64,000 bases of DNA, from the NCBI GenBank assembly GCA_041660405.1, contig JBAZWL010000006.1, positions 142,233 to 206,232 of the forward strand, in the 5' to 3' direction. A program made the position numbers and the translations under genes. Positions 16,797 to 26,331 of this stretch are shown here, one piece after another. Numbering within the stretch: position 1 is the first letter of the stretch; every line of letters begins with the position of its first letter. This stretch comes from Taibaiella sp041660405 (GTDB taxonomy: Bacteria > Bacteroidota > Bacteroidia > Chitinophagales > Chitinophagaceae). The notes below the pieces were generated by a model, which saw only the letters and a list, made by a program, of their open reading frames with translations, was not told the origin of the DNA and did not search any database.

Positions 16797-18584
16797 CTAT
16801 CTCATTGCGGCTTCTAATACTACCGGATCATCTTTTCTTTCACCAATTTGCTGGCGCCACATTGCGTAGTATAGCCCTTTTAATTCCAGCAACTCGCTAT
16901 GATTACCAATTTCTATGATCTTACCTTTTTCCAGTACATAAATACGGTCAGCATACATAATGGTTGATAACCTGTGCGCTATCATCACTGTAATATGTTC
17001 CCTTTGTGCTGTAATATGCCTGATGGTAGTAGAAATTTCTTCTTCAGTAATAGAATCCAATGCAGAAGTGGCTTCGTCAAATATCATAAGGCGTGGTGAA
17101 CGCAGCAGCGAACGTGCAATAGATAAACGTTGACGTTCTCCGCCTGAAAGTTTAAGCCCGCCTTCACCTATTACTGTTTCCAATCCTTTATCAGCACGCG
17201 CAAGAATGCTTTGACTTGCAGCTTTCTTCAGCACATCATTGATCATATCATCGGTAGCACCGGGGTTTACAAACAATAGATTTTCTTTTATCGTGCCGGA
17301 AAATAATTGGGTGTCCTGCGTTACAAAGCCAATCTGGTGGCGCAATTCATCAAAATCAATAGCATCATCGGCCAGATCATTATAATATACATGGCCGTTG
17401 CTGGGATGGTAAAGGCCTACCAATAACTTAACCAACGTAGTTTTGCCGGAACCTGAAGGTCCTACAAATGCTATTGTTTCTCCGCGTTTTACTTCAAAAG
17501 ATATTTCTTCCAGAGCGGGACGTGTAGCAGATTGATGTTGAAATCTTACTTTATCGAAACGAAGTGTACTAATAGCATTGATCTTGGCCGGATTTGCAGG
17601 TTGGAATTCTACTTCACGGCTTAGCAAATCCTGCAAATTAGTCAAAGATGCTTCTGCTTCTCTGTAAGATAAAATGATATTGCCCAACTCCTGTAATGGC
17701 CCAAAAATAAAGAACGAATAGAACTGCATCATTACCATTTTACCTACATCCATTTTATCATGAAACACAAAGTAGAGTAAAGCAAACATGATACATTGTT
17801 GCAGGAAGTTTACAAATGTGCCTTGTATGAAGCTAATAGAACGAAGACTTTTTACCTTCTTCAGTTCTAATTGTAAAATTTTTAAAGTAGTACTATTCAA
17901 ACGGCGTATTTCCTGGTTGGTCAGGCCCAGGCTTTTTACCAGTTCGATATTCCTCAAGGATTCTGTGGTAGAGCCGGCCAGCGCATTCGTATCCTTTACA
18001 ATGCTTTTCTGAATAGTCTTGATTTTGCGACTAAGTACACTGGTTAAAAAAGAAAGTACCACAGCGCCTATCAAATAAATAAGGGGCAACATCGGGCTGA
18101 TGTTAAAGGCAATAATGGTTACGAAGACCAGTCCAACCAGGGTAGCAAACAATACGTTTACAAAGTTGGTAATGAACTTTTCACAATCGGATCTTACTTT
18201 TTGAAGCACTGATAATGTTTCACCGCTTCGCTGATCTTCAAAGTCCTGATAGGGTAGGCGTAATGCGTGTTTCAGGCCGTTGGTATAAAGCTGGGCTCCG
18301 AATTTTTGAATAACAACATTTACCACATAATCCTGAAACGCTTTGGCGATACGGGAAACCATGGCTGCGCCGATGATAAGTAGCAATCCTGTAACAATAG
18401 CATTGAAATAGCCGCTGGAATTGCCGGCGTTTCTGAATGTATCTGCATGGGTTGCTGCGGGAATAATCTTATTACCTAAAATCCACGGATTTAAAAGGGA
18501 AAAGACCTGGTTGATTGCCGCCAGTATCAAGGCAAGAAAGATCAAAGCCTTGTATTTGCTGAGGTATTGTAAGAGTAGCTTCAT
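16797..18584 (-). CDS. ABC exporter, fused permease and ATPase (MsbA-like half-transporter)
   Basis: The protein has 595 residues counted from the ATG at 18582-18584. Six membrane segments occupy about 1-310, followed by an ATPase domain with Walker A GPSGSGKTTL, Q-loop TQDTQLF, signature LSGGERQRLS, Walker B LMIFDEATSALD and H-loop IAHRLS. It acts as a homo- or heterodimeric inner-membrane exporter; lipid, drug or peptide substrates are all possible. A longer frame to 18635 is possible, but the promoter at 18604-18632 lies inside it, so the internal ATG is preferred. Confidence 0.93.
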   Translation of the reverse strand: MKLLLQYLSKYKALIFLALILAAINQVFSLLNPWILGNKIIPAATHADTFRNAGNSSGYFNAIVTGLLLIIGAAMVSRIAKAFQDYVVNVVIQKFGAQLYTNGLKHALRLPYQDFEDQRSGETLSVLQKVRSDCEKFITNFVNVLFATLVGLVFVTIIAFNISPMLPLIYLIGAVVLSFLTSVLSRKIKTIQKSIVKDTNALAGSTTESLRNIELVKSLGLTNQEIRRLNSTTLKILQLELKKVKSLRSISFIQGTFVNFLQQCIMFALLYFVFHDKMDVGKMVMMQFYSFFIFGPLQELGNIILSYREAEASLTNLQDLLSREVEFQPANPAKINAISTLRFDKVRFQHQSATRPALEEISFEVKRGETIAFVGPSGSGKTTLVKLLVGLYHPSNGHVYYNDLADDAIDFDELRHQIGFVTQDTQLFSGTIKENLLFVNPGATDDMINDVLKKAASQSILARADKGLETVIGEGGLKLSGGERQRLSIARSLLRSPRLMIFDEATSALDSITEEEISTTIRHITAQREHITVMIAHRLSTIMYADRIYVLEKGKIIEIGNHSELLELKGLYYAMWRQQIGERKDDPVVLEAAMR

Positions 18585-18603
18585 ATTAGAAAGAAAACGG
18601 GAA

Positions 18604-18632
18604 CAAAGATAACAGATATTGACACATCTCAA
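18604..18632 (-). promoter_or_regulatory. Promoter of the ABC exporter gene
   Basis: On the minus strand, TTG (18630-18632), an 18-base spacer and TATCTTTG (18604-18611) match the Bacteroidota TTG / TAnnTTTG promoter. It ends 20 bases before the ATG and decides the start choice. Confidence 0.75.
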
Positions 18633-18750
18633 CATTTTGGAAATAGAGAGCGTGTTATCATTCCTCCAATGTGAAACCCGCTTCTGGCTTGCTTCTGATA
18701 TTTGAAATTACCTTTTTATTATAGTAGTATAGTTATTTAGAGACAGGCAC

Positions 18751-18781
18751 AAAAAAATAAAGCACGCTAAAAAGCGTGCTT
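18751..18781 (-). terminator. Terminator of the cold-shock gene
   Basis: A 9-base-pair stem (AAGCACGCT with AGCGTGCTT) is followed on the minus strand by TTATTTTTTT. Confidence 0.85.
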
Positions 18782-18803
18782 CTAAAGACAGTTATACTTG
18801 GAA

Positions 18804-18995
18804 TTAGATAACTTTTACTTCTACTGCATTCAGGCCTTTTGGACCATCTTTAGTAGTAAAGGTAACTGTATCGCCTTCGCGAATTTCGTCAATTAAACCG
18901 GTTACGTGAACAAACAGGTCAGCGCCGCCGTTTGATGGAGTAATGAAACCAAAACCTTTAGTTTCATTGAAGAATTTTACTTTTCCTTCTTGCAT
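18804..18995 (-). CDS. Cold-shock domain protein
   Basis: This 63-residue single OB-fold protein binds single-stranded RNA or DNA and acts as an RNA chaperone. RNP1 is KGFGFI and RNP2 is LFVHV. It is close in sequence to the second cold-shock protein at 35678-35872; both start MQEG and end GLNAV-x-x-x-VI. It is a single-gene unit with its own promoter and terminator. Confidence 0.96.
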   Translation of the reverse strand: MQEGKVKFFNETKGFGFITPSNGGADLFVHVTGLIDEIREGDTVTFTTKDGPKGLNAVEVKVI

Positions 18996-19024
18996 TGTGT
19001 AATAAATAAAAAATGATTAAAGGA

Positions 19025-19059
19025 CAAAGTTAAGTAAAATATTAGACAAAACCCACAAA
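19025..19059 (-). promoter_or_regulatory. Promoter of the cold-shock gene
   Basis: Minus strand: TTTG at 19056-19059, then a 23-base spacer, then TAACTTTG at 19025-19032. The start codon is 30 bases after the -7 element, leaving a short 5' leader. Confidence 0.65.
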
Positions 19060-19110
19060 TATTGAAAAAGCCAAAATGAGATTTTTTTTAAACTGGTTAT
19101 TTAGTATCGT

Positions 19111-19329
19111 TTAGCCAAATTGTTCAGTACCTGAATGTTCCGTTTGAAGTTGCCGTAGCACCTGCCGCGTACTAAAAGTAAACCTGGCGCAATATGCTGC
19201 ATAAAGTGTCGCAATCTCATCCACAGCCCTCACAAACATGTTGTCATTGGCAACTAAACAGAAGTTTTCCCAGCTTTTAAATTTTTTGCTCAAGGCATAT
19301 TCGTTCTTTATTTGGTCGAGGGATTTCAT
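19111..19329 (-). CDS. Small hypothetical protein
   Basis: This 72-residue protein was not recognised. It starts MKSLDQIKNEYALSKKFKSW and includes a helical middle (AVDEIATLYAAYCARF). There is no signal peptide or membrane segment. The composition looks coding and it stands alone on its strand between the cold-shock gene and a REP-like palindrome. Confidence 0.5.
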   Translation of the reverse strand: MKSLDQIKNEYALSKKFKSWENFCLVANDNMFVRAVDEIATLYAAYCARFTFSTRQVLRQLQTEHSGTEQFG

Positions 19330-19476
19330 AAGCTTGCTGTTGTATGAAGGTGGATTAATTTTCGGTTAATTCAGATATTGAAGTAACATCAAATTTTGTT
19401 TTTCTGTTTTGCTTTGGAAAGATTTTAACTTATGAGGTATATTTTCCTCAATTAATTCTTTCGTTTACAAGAAAAA

Positions 19477-19533
19477 AGTAGGGACGCGTTGCATGCGTCC
19501 ACGATTATCGGACGCATGCAATGCGTCCCTACT
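19477..19533. repeat. REP-like palindrome, copy 1
   Basis: The 24-base arms run from AGTAGGGACGC at 19477 to GCGTCCCTACT ending at 19533, with one mismatch and a 9-base loop. The core matches the palindromes at 28574-28632 and 59601-59640, so this is a dispersed repeat family. It lies in an intergenic region. Confidence 0.85.
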
Positions 19534-19604
19534 GAATTAATACCAAAAAAGAAGTCAACTTTTTAAAGTTGACTCTTGGATGATAACCGTGATCCCCGAA
19601 TTAT

Positions 19605-19955
19605 TTAACGTGGCATAAAAGGAATCGACATGCTTACCGCAAATATGATAGCAGCTATAGCGATTAAGAAGAACAAACCTGAAATGATGAGCCCTATAAT
19701 AGAACACGTTCTGCCGGCATTGCTGTTTTTATAACTATCGACAGAGTAGGCTTCAGGGTTAGACTGGTAAAGCTTCCTGTCTTTATTGGCTAACACAAGA
19801 CCTATAATGCCTAAAACGACACCTATAACGCCGTAGGTAAAGCAAAAAACGATAGAGAGAATTCCCAATACCAATGACGCAGTTGCATTAGGCAAGGGTG
19901 GTAATTGATTGTTATCCCGGAAAATGTTTTGAGGTTGTTCGGTACCTGGGTTCAT
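19605..19955 (-). CDS. Small membrane protein, DUF4190-like
   Basis: The 116-residue protein has a Pro/Asn/Gln-rich N-terminus and two membrane hairpins: VLGILSIVFCFTYGVIGVVL (about 28-55) and SIIGLIISGLFFLIAIAAII (about 85-112). This layout fits DUF4190-like and CCC-motif small membrane proteins. It overlaps the DUF2752 gene by 4 bases, so the pair is co-translated; the pair is recurrent in Bacteroidota. Function is unknown. Confidence 0.7.
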   Translation of the reverse strand: MNPGTEQPQNIFRDNNQLPPLPNATASLVLGILSIVFCFTYGVIGVVLGIIGLVLANKDRKLYQSNPEAYSVDSYKNSNAGRTCSIIGLIISGLFFLIAIAAIIFAVSMSIPFMPR

Positions 19956-20263
19956 ATATAAATGCCGTGGTTTATGATTTTAATGATGTAGCTGATAAAT
20001 ATAATGAAGGCGCAAAATAGGAATAAGTATTTAATAATAAAAGCACCGTTTCTGAATTTAAAAATAAGGTGCATTATAAGTATAAGCCACAAAGAAAGCA
20101 ATGGAATCAATGCCGGGTAAAGCTTCAGGCTATCTGCAAGGTTGCCTTCTATTAAAGCAATAAAGCTATGCTGGAAGCCACATCCAGGACATTGGATATG
20201 GAAGTTTTTTTGAAAAGAACAGGATACTAAATGCTCTTTCAAAAAATGGCTTAAAGCACTCAT
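19952..20263 (-). CDS. DUF2752 membrane protein
   Basis: This 103-residue protein has the DUF2752 signature CPGCGFQHSFIALIEGN, two Cys in a CxxC motif next to a membrane boundary, then two or three membrane segments. It is coupled by a 4-base overlap to the DUF4190-like gene. Function is unknown; the Cys pair may bind a metal or a thiol, which is inference. Confidence 0.82.
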   Translation of the reverse strand: MSALSHFLKEHLVSCSFQKNFHIQCPGCGFQHSFIALIEGNLADSLKLYPALIPLLSLWLILIMHLIFKFRNGAFIIKYLFLFCAFIIFISYIIKIINHGIYI

Positions 20264-20305
20264 GGTTCAAAAAATGGTTTAATCCCCTAAATATAATGGA
20301 AAAAT

Positions 20306-20334
20306 AAAACCCACCGTTTTATACGATGGGTTTT
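20306..20334 (-). terminator. Terminator of gyrA
   Basis: An imperfect 11-base-pair stem (AAAACCCACCG with CGATGGGTTTT) lies 20 bases downstream of the gyrA stop, followed on the minus strand by TTATTTTTCC. Confidence 0.7.
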
Positions 20335-20353
20335 ACACTATTTACGTTTTTAA

Positions 20354-23080
20354 TTATTCCTGATCTTCAGATGGTTCTTCAGGTGCATTTTCATCGCTTT
20401 CTGTTCCGGGCTCTGCATTTTCAACAGGTCCTTCTTCGGCAGATAGAATAATGCCTTCTTCTGCATCTTCAGTTATTTCATCATCATCTTCCTGGTCCTG
20501 AATACGGGCTATAGCTGCTATTTCATCGCCACCATCCAGGTTGATCAGTTTTACACCTTGTGTTGCGCGTCCGGCTTCACGAATGTGTTCTACTTTCATC
20601 CTGATAGTAATACCGGATTTACAAGTGATCATCAGATCATCTTTCTTATCCACGGCAAGCAACCCTACAAGGCCGCCGGTCTTTTCAGTAATGTTGATGG
20701 TCTTAACACCTTTACCACCGCGGTTTGTAATGCGGTAAGACAGGGTATAGAGCAATTCATTGCCTTCTTCGTCCAGTATCCTGATTGCTTTCGCTTTGTC
20801 TTCTTCTGTGGCATCTTCTTCCAGCAATTCCAGGAATTGCGTACGTTTACCCAGGCCTTTTTGAGACACTACCAGAATTTGTTTGGAGGTATCTTCCTTA
20901 TTCAGGCAGATCATACCGATCACTTCATCCTGGTCATTTTCCAGTTCAATGCCATATACGCCTATCGCACCACGTCCGGTTTCACGTACTTTATCTTCAG
21001 GGAAACTGATCGCACGACCAGATTTCACTGCCATCATGATATAACTTTTACCATCAGTAAGAGAAACATCAAGCAACCTATCTCCTTCATTAATAGTAAT
21101 GGCATTTACACCACTTTGACGAGGACGGCTGAAATCTTTCAGTTTGGTTTTCTTAATGATACCCTTTTGGGTACACAGTACAATAGAGTGACTGTTTACA
21201 AATTCTTCATCATCCAATCTCGGCACATCTATTACTGTGCGGATCTTATCGTCCGAAGGTATTTGCATCAGGTTCTGAATGGCGCGTCCCTTGGCGTTTT
21301 TATCTGTTTCTGGAATTTCATAAACCTTGAGCCAGAAGCAACGTCCTTTTTCGGTAAAGAACAAAAGGGTATGGTGTGTGGAAGCAATAAACAAGTGTTC
21401 CAGGTAATCTGCATCTCTTGTTTTACCACCCATAGCACCACGTCCACCACGGCGTTGAGAACGATAATCGTCAAGGGAAGCACGTTTGATATAACCCAGG
21501 TGAGAAATAGTGATCACTACATCTTCTTCCTCGATAAGGTCTTCGATACGCATTTCACCGGCAATGTATTGGATCTCTGATTTACGTTCATCACCAAATT
21601 TCTTTTTCACTTCAGCTAGTTCTTCTTTGATGATATCCATACGCATCTCTTCGCTAGCCAATATCGCTTTCAAATGATTGATGGTTTTCATCAACTCTTC
21701 GTATTCTGCTCTGATCTTATCAATTTCAAGACCGGTAAGTGTTCTTAAACGAAGTTCAAGAATAGCTCTGGCCTGTATTTCGCTCAATTCAAAAGATTCG
21801 ATCAAACCTTCGCGGGCTTCATCGGGTGTTTTGCTTTCGCGGATAATTCTGATAGCACGATCCAGGTCATCTTTAGTACCGATCACTTTCATATACCCTT
21901 CAAGGATATGTGCACGTTTTTCGGCTTCCCTTAATTCGTATTGTGTACGGCGTGTAACTACTTCATGCCTGAAATTTACAAACTCGGAGATCAGATCCTT
22001 GAGGTTCAAGGTACGCGGGCGGCCTTTAACAAGCGCTACGTTATTGATACCATAAGAAGTTTGCAATTCACTGTATTTGTACAGCTGATTGATGATCACC
22101 TGGGCCACTGCATCACGACGCAGTTCCACTACTACACGGGTACCATCTTTATTGGATTCATTGGCAACATTGGTAATGCCATCAATGATTTTATTATTTA
22201 CAAGAGCACCAATTTTTTCAGTAAGTGCATCGCGGCTTACCTGGTAAGGAACTTCAGTAATAACGATTTGCTCTTTACCGCTCTTTGTAATTTCTATATT
22301 TACTTTACCTCTTAGTACCACACGACCACGACCAGTGTGCATGCCGGTTTTGATGCCATCGATACCGTAAATAATACCGCCGGTAGGGAAATCCGGGGCT
22401 TTCACATACTTCATCAATTCATCAATGGTAATCTCATTATTTCCGATATAAGCTACACAACCATCAATAACTTCGGAAAGGTTATGCGGCATCATGTTGG
22501 TGGCCATACCTACGGCAATACCGCTTGAGCCATTCACCAGCAATTGAGGAATGCGTGTAGGTAATACTGTAGGTTCCTGCAAAGAGTCATCGAAGTTGAG
22601 TTGGAAATCGACTGTTTCTTTATCGATATCTTCCAGCATGCTTTCTGCGTAACGGTGCAGTCTTGCTTCTGTATAACGCATTGCTGCCGGACCATCACCA
22701 TCCTGGGAACCAAAGTTACCCTGGCCATCTACCATCATGTAACGCATGCTCCAGGGTTGGGCCATACGTACCATAGCATCATACACAGATGAATCACCAT
22801 GCGGGTGATATTTACCCAATACTTCCCCAACCACACGCGCAGATTTCTTATGCGGTTTGTTGAAGGTCATACTCAGTTCGTTCATGGCAAAAAGCACACG
22901 ACGGTGAACAGGCTTAAGGCCATCTCTTACATCGGGAAGTGCACGGCCTACAATTACAGACATAGAGTAATCTATGTAGGCGGTCTTCATTTGCTCTTCA
23001 ATATTAACAGAAACTATACGGGCTCTACCGTTATTTTCACCACCATCAATAGGAGGTAATTCATTTGTATTTTCGTCCAT
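20354..23080 (-). CDS. gyrA: DNA gyrase subunit A
   Basis: This 908-residue type II topoisomerase subunit cuts and rejoins DNA during negative supercoiling. Catalytic Tyr136 is in AAMRYTEARL. The quinolone-resistance region GKYHPHGDSSVYDAMVRMAQ has Ser97 and Asp101 at the positions of E. coli Ser83 and Asp87, the susceptible state. The GyrA box in the C-terminal wrapping domain reads QRRGGRG, which makes it gyrase rather than topoisomerase IV. The C-terminus is an acidic tail. gyrB is not in the window. Confidence 0.98.
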   Translation of the reverse strand: MDENTNELPPIDGGENNGRARIVSVNIEEQMKTAYIDYSMSVIVGRALPDVRDGLKPVHRRVLFAMNELSMTFNKPHKKSARVVGEVLGKYHPHGDSSVYDAMVRMAQPWSMRYMMVDGQGNFGSQDGDGPAAMRYTEARLHRYAESMLEDIDKETVDFQLNFDDSLQEPTVLPTRIPQLLVNGSSGIAVGMATNMMPHNLSEVIDGCVAYIGNNEITIDELMKYVKAPDFPTGGIIYGIDGIKTGMHTGRGRVVLRGKVNIEITKSGKEQIVITEVPYQVSRDALTEKIGALVNNKIIDGITNVANESNKDGTRVVVELRRDAVAQVIINQLYKYSELQTSYGINNVALVKGRPRTLNLKDLISEFVNFRHEVVTRRTQYELREAEKRAHILEGYMKVIGTKDDLDRAIRIIRESKTPDEAREGLIESFELSEIQARAILELRLRTLTGLEIDKIRAEYEELMKTINHLKAILASEEMRMDIIKEELAEVKKKFGDERKSEIQYIAGEMRIEDLIEEEDVVITISHLGYIKRASLDDYRSQRRGGRGAMGGKTRDADYLEHLFIASTHHTLLFFTEKGRCFWLKVYEIPETDKNAKGRAIQNLMQIPSDDKIRTVIDVPRLDDEEFVNSHSIVLCTQKGIIKKTKLKDFSRPRQSGVNAITINEGDRLLDVSLTDGKSYIMMAVKSGRAISFPEDKVRETGRGAIGVYGIELENDQDEVIGMICLNKEDTSKQILVVSQKGLGKRTQFLELLEEDATEEDKAKAIRILDEEGNELLYTLSYRITNRGGKGVKTINITEKTGGLVGLLAVDKKDDLMITCKSGITIRMKVEHIREAGRATQGVKLINLDGGDEIAAIARIQDQEDDDEITEDAEEGIILSAEEGPVENAEPGTESDENAPEEPSEDQE

Positions 23081-23103
23081 TAGAAATGTTTAGAAAAGGA
23101 ACG

Positions 23104-23111
23104 CAAATGTA
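23104..23111 (-). promoter_or_regulatory. -7 element of gyrA
   Basis: TACATTTG on the minus strand, 24 bases before the gyrA ATG, fits TAnnTTTG. No TTG is seen at standard spacing. Confidence 0.6.
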
Positions 23112-23231
23112 CGAAAAATAAGGGTGAAAAAGGGCCTTATTTTCGGTTTTTTTTAATGGTGGAGAAACTGTGAGTAACGGATAGATGCCAAGTATATATC
23201 ATTGATTTACTGTAATTTAGTATATAGTTAA

Positions 23232-24629
23232 TTATTCCAGCACAATTTTTGTTGCATATATCTGCCTTTGGGTTTTTAGGAGGAAAAAATACAGCCCTCT
23301 GTTTAGTGCCGAAATAGAGCAATTTATTTGTTGCATTCCGGCAATTTTTCCCTTTTCGGAATGAAGCATTTTTATCTGCCCTGTTGCATTCATGATGCAA
23401 ATTTCAAATGAGGCAGGCTCAGAAAGTACAAATGAAACAGACATTATATCCTTTGCCGGGTTAGGATAAACTTTGAGACTTTCTTTTAAAAGATTGATAT
23501 TTGAAATCGCATTTTCCTGTTTACAGTTATTGCCCGCGGTAATGCCCGGGGAGCTTCGATTAGTATAGCTACTGTCGCCCAGCTGGCCAGTGGTATTTTT
23601 ACCCCAGGACATAATTGTTTTGGCTGCATCAATAGCCAGCGAATGTGCATGACCTCCGGACATAAAGATCCAGCGAGTTGTATTGACCTGGATGGGTGTG
23701 TTTTTATCTACTGTGGTGCCATCGCCCAACTGACCCATATTGTTATATCCCCAGGCCCAGAGCGTGCTGTCGTTTTTTAAACCAAAAGAATGATCGTAAC
23801 CTGCAGCCACCTGAAACCAGTTGGAATCAACACCAACCTGACCAGGCGTGTTTCTATTGGTAAAGGTGCCATCGCCCAGCTCACCTACCATGTTATAGCC
23901 CCATGACCAGAGTGTGCCGTCATTTTTTACACCGAGTGTATGGTATAAGCCACCACTTATGGCTCTCCAATTGGTATCGCTGCCTGCTTGTGTGGGTATA
24001 CTTTTATTGACGTTGGTACCATCGCCCAGCTGACCATTTACATTGTATCCCCAGGCCCATAAGGTGCCATCACTTTTAATGGCAATGGAGTAGTCATCAC
24101 CGCTATTAATTTTAGACCAGTTGGTATCAGTACCAATCTGTATGGGCGTAAGTTTATCGATAGTTGTGCCATCACCTAGTTGACCAAGGCCATTATAACC
24201 CCAGGCCCAGAGTGTACCGTCGGTTTTAAGTGCAATGGTGTGTACGTTACCTGCTGAAACCGCTTTCCAGTTCGAAGCAATACCTATTTGTTGCGGTACG
24301 GGTTGATGGGCAATAGTGCCATTTCCCACCTGGCCTTTACTGTTGTAACCCCAGGCCCAGAGTGTACCTCCGGTTTTTATGGCCAGTGTATGATTGCCAC
24401 CGGTTGTAACCATTTTCCAATCAGAAACATTGCCTATTTTTAGCGGCATGTTTTTGTTGATGAGTGTGCTGTCGCCAAGCTGGGCAAACATATTGCCACC
24501 CCAACACCATAAGGTACCATCTGTTTGCAGGGCAGCGGTGTGATTGATACCTCCGGAAGCCATTTGCCAACATCGGCTGAAACTATTTTTACTGCAAATA
24601 AGGATGACGAGTAAAAGAAAGGTTTTCAT
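23232..24629 (-). CDS. Secreted RCC1-repeat protein with T9SS sorting tail
   Basis: The 465-residue protein begins with a signal peptide (about 1-18). Seven RCC1-type repeats of about 50 residues follow, each with the pattern GTLWAWGYN-x-x-GQLGDGT. The C-terminal 75 residues are a Por secretion tail (LKVYPNPAKDIMSV ... YATKIVLE), which directs export by the type IX system and usually surface attachment. RCC1 propellers are interaction platforms, so an adhesive or binding role is likely. Bacterial surface RCC1 proteins are not known to be Ran exchange factors. Confidence 0.93.
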   Translation of the reverse strand: MKTFLLLVILICSKNSFSRCWQMASGGINHTAALQTDGTLWCWGGNMFAQLGDSTLINKNMPLKIGNVSDWKMVTTGGNHTLAIKTGGTLWAWGYNSKGQVGNGTIAHQPVPQQIGIASNWKAVSAGNVHTIALKTDGTLWAWGYNGLGQLGDGTTIDKLTPIQIGTDTNWSKINSGDDYSIAIKSDGTLWAWGYNVNGQLGDGTNVNKSIPTQAGSDTNWRAISGGLYHTLGVKNDGTLWSWGYNMVGELGDGTFTNRNTPGQVGVDSNWFQVAAGYDHSFGLKNDSTLWAWGYNNMGQLGDGTTVDKNTPIQVNTTRWIFMSGGHAHSLAIDAAKTIMSWGKNTTGQLGDSSYTNRSSPGITAGNNCKQENAISNINLLKESLKVYPNPAKDIMSVSFVLSEPASFEICIMNATGQIKMLHSEKGKIAGMQQINCSISALNRGLYFFLLKTQRQIYATKIVLE

Positions 24630-24898
24630 AACGTAAGGATTTATAGGATGAAGGGAATGGGGCAGAGTAGTTTCTGATTAATTATGCCTCTCTTATGATC
24701 GCTTATTCCGATATTTTGTAGTATCTCAAATATAATCAAAATTTTAATGGGTAATAACATAAAGCACCGTTATCAATAAATTTTATATTGTGCTGAAGTT
24801 TACTGTGGAATATAATTGATCGTTGGTTAAAAGGATTAACCTTGTGTTTACCTTTTCGTTTTCCCAATGTTGTACCTTGCACAAAAAATAAACTGTTT

Positions 24899-25450
24899 AT
24901 GAAATACCTTCCTTTTCTTATGTCCTTTTTATCCTTTTTCTTCGGAACGCCCAAAACACATGCTACTGATATTCCTAAATCAATCTATGAGTTCAAAGTT
25001 GAAGGACTTGAGGGCGAAACAATAGACTTTTCAAAATTCAAAGGGAAAAAGATATTGATTGTGAATACCGCTTCTAAATGCGGCTTTACACCACAATACG
25101 AAGAACTGGAAAAACTTTATGAACAGTATAAAGACAACTTAGTAATTGTAGGTTTCCCGGCAAATAACTTTATGTTCCAGGAGCCTAAAGGCAATAAGGA
25201 AATTGCAGAATTCTGCCAGAAAAATTACGGTGTAACTTTCCCTATGGCCGCTAAGATTTCTGTAAAAGGAAAAGATATGGCGCCCATATATAAATGGTTA
25301 ACCAATAAAGATTACAACCATTACGAAAGCACATCTGTAGCCTGGAATTTTCAAAAATACCTGATAGATGAAAATGGTAAACTGGTTGCCATGTTCCCAT
25401 CTAAAGTAAAGCCTTTGAGCGACGAGATAGTGAATGCGATAAAGAAGTAG
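24899..25450 (+). CDS. Glutathione peroxidase-family thiol peroxidase, exported
   Basis: The protein has 183 residues from the ATG at 24899; a longer frame from 24842 is less likely. It has an N-terminal signal sequence (about 1-22), so it probably acts in the periplasm. Peroxidatic Cys61 is in NTASKCGFTPQYEEL, and the Trp-Asn motif is in WNFQKYLIDENG. The usual FPCNQF motif reads FPANNF, so the Cys and the Gln of that motif are replaced. In family terms it reduces peroxides, probably using thioredoxin rather than glutathione. Confidence 0.9.
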   Translation: MKYLPFLMSFLSFFFGTPKTHATDIPKSIYEFKVEGLEGETIDFSKFKGKKILIVNTASKCGFTPQYEELEKLYEQYKDNLVIVGFPANNFMFQEPKGNKEIAEFCQKNYGVTFPMAAKISVKGKDMAPIYKWLTNKDYNHYESTSVAWNFQKYLIDENGKLVAMFPSKVKPLSDEIVNAIKK

Positions 25451-25470
25451 GTTGAGGTAAGATATTAAAA

Positions 25471-25503
25471 AACATAAGGGCTGAAATTTTCAGCCCTTAT
25501 GTT
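25471..25503. terminator. Bidirectional terminator between peroxidase gene and surE
   Basis: A near-perfect hairpin (AACATAAGGGCTGAAA with TTTCAGCCCTTATGTT) is flanked by A and T runs between two convergent genes. Confidence 0.88.
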
Positions 25504-25518
25504 TTTATATGAAAGTTG

Positions 25519-26295
25519 TTACGTAAAATCAGGAAACTTCTTTTCCATCCAGCTTTTTAGCTTGTCATCCGTGAAGTCGATCCGTACCGGAACTATGGAT
25601 GCGTAGCCTTCGTTAAGTGCTTCAATATCTGTATCCTCACCGCGGTCTCTGTTGAGGAATTTCCCCGTCATCCAATAGTAATCCCTGCCGCGCGGATCTT
25701 TTCTTTTATCAAAATTCTCGGTCCATTTAGCATCGGCCTGCCGGCAAATTTTAATACCTTTAAAATCGGCTTCCCATACTTTAGGAATGTTTACATTCAG
25801 TAGAAAATGTTCCGGCATCTGTTCGGCAAGCATGTGTTGTGTTACCTCACGCGCTACTTTTTTTGCAAGCGAAAAATCCGCATCAAAATTAAAATCCATT
25901 AAAGAGAAACCTGCCGAAGGTATGCCCTCTATAGCCGCTTCCATTGCAGCACTCATTGTACCGGAGTAGATCACATTTATAGAAGCATTAGAGCCATGAT
26001 TAATGCCACTAAGGCATATATCCGGTTTACGATGGAGGATAACATCATGAGCAAGCTTTACACAATCTACAGGCGTACCACTGCTTTGCCAGGCTTTCAC
26101 TTCAAGGTCGTCAAATATATTTACTTCATCCAATCTTAAAGGCTTGCCTATAGTTATGGCATGCCCCATACCGGATTGAGGACTATCCGGAGCCACTACT
26201 ATCACTTCCCCAAGATCATGTACTGCTTCTATCAGACTTCTGATGCCGGGTGCGGTTACCCCATCATCGTTTACTATTAAAATTACAGGCTTCAT
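25519..26295 (-). CDS. surE: 5'-nucleotidase SurE
   Basis: The 258-residue SurE-family phosphatase dephosphorylates nucleoside 5'-monophosphates with a divalent metal. The metal site is ILIVNDDGVTAPG, and PDSPQSGMGHAIT and SGINHGSN-x-x-x-NVIYSGT are family motifs. The start at ATG 26293-26295 is chosen because the motif normally lies within the first ten residues; an upstream start at 26325 would add ten. It follows the ABC-2 permease gene by 36 bases. Confidence 0.96.
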   Translation of the reverse strand: MKPVILIVNDDGVTAPGIRSLIEAVHDLGEVIVVAPDSPQSGMGHAITIGKPLRLDEVNIFDDLEVKAWQSSGTPVDCVKLAHDVILHRKPDICLSGINHGSNASINVIYSGTMSAAMEAAIEGIPSAGFSLMDFNFDADFSLAKKVAREVTQHMLAEQMPEHFLLNVNIPKVWEADFKGIKICRQADAKWTENFDKRKDPRGRDYYWMTGKFLNRDRGEDTDIEALNEGYASIVPVRIDFTDDKLKSWMEKKFPDFT

Positions 26296-26331
26296 TATGC
26301 TTTGTCTATTTAAATAACTTACCACTTCTAA

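Noticed and set aside
20558..21580. 340-codon plus-strand frame inside gyrA
   Set aside because: It is antisense to highly conserved gyrA codons and has no recognisable domain.
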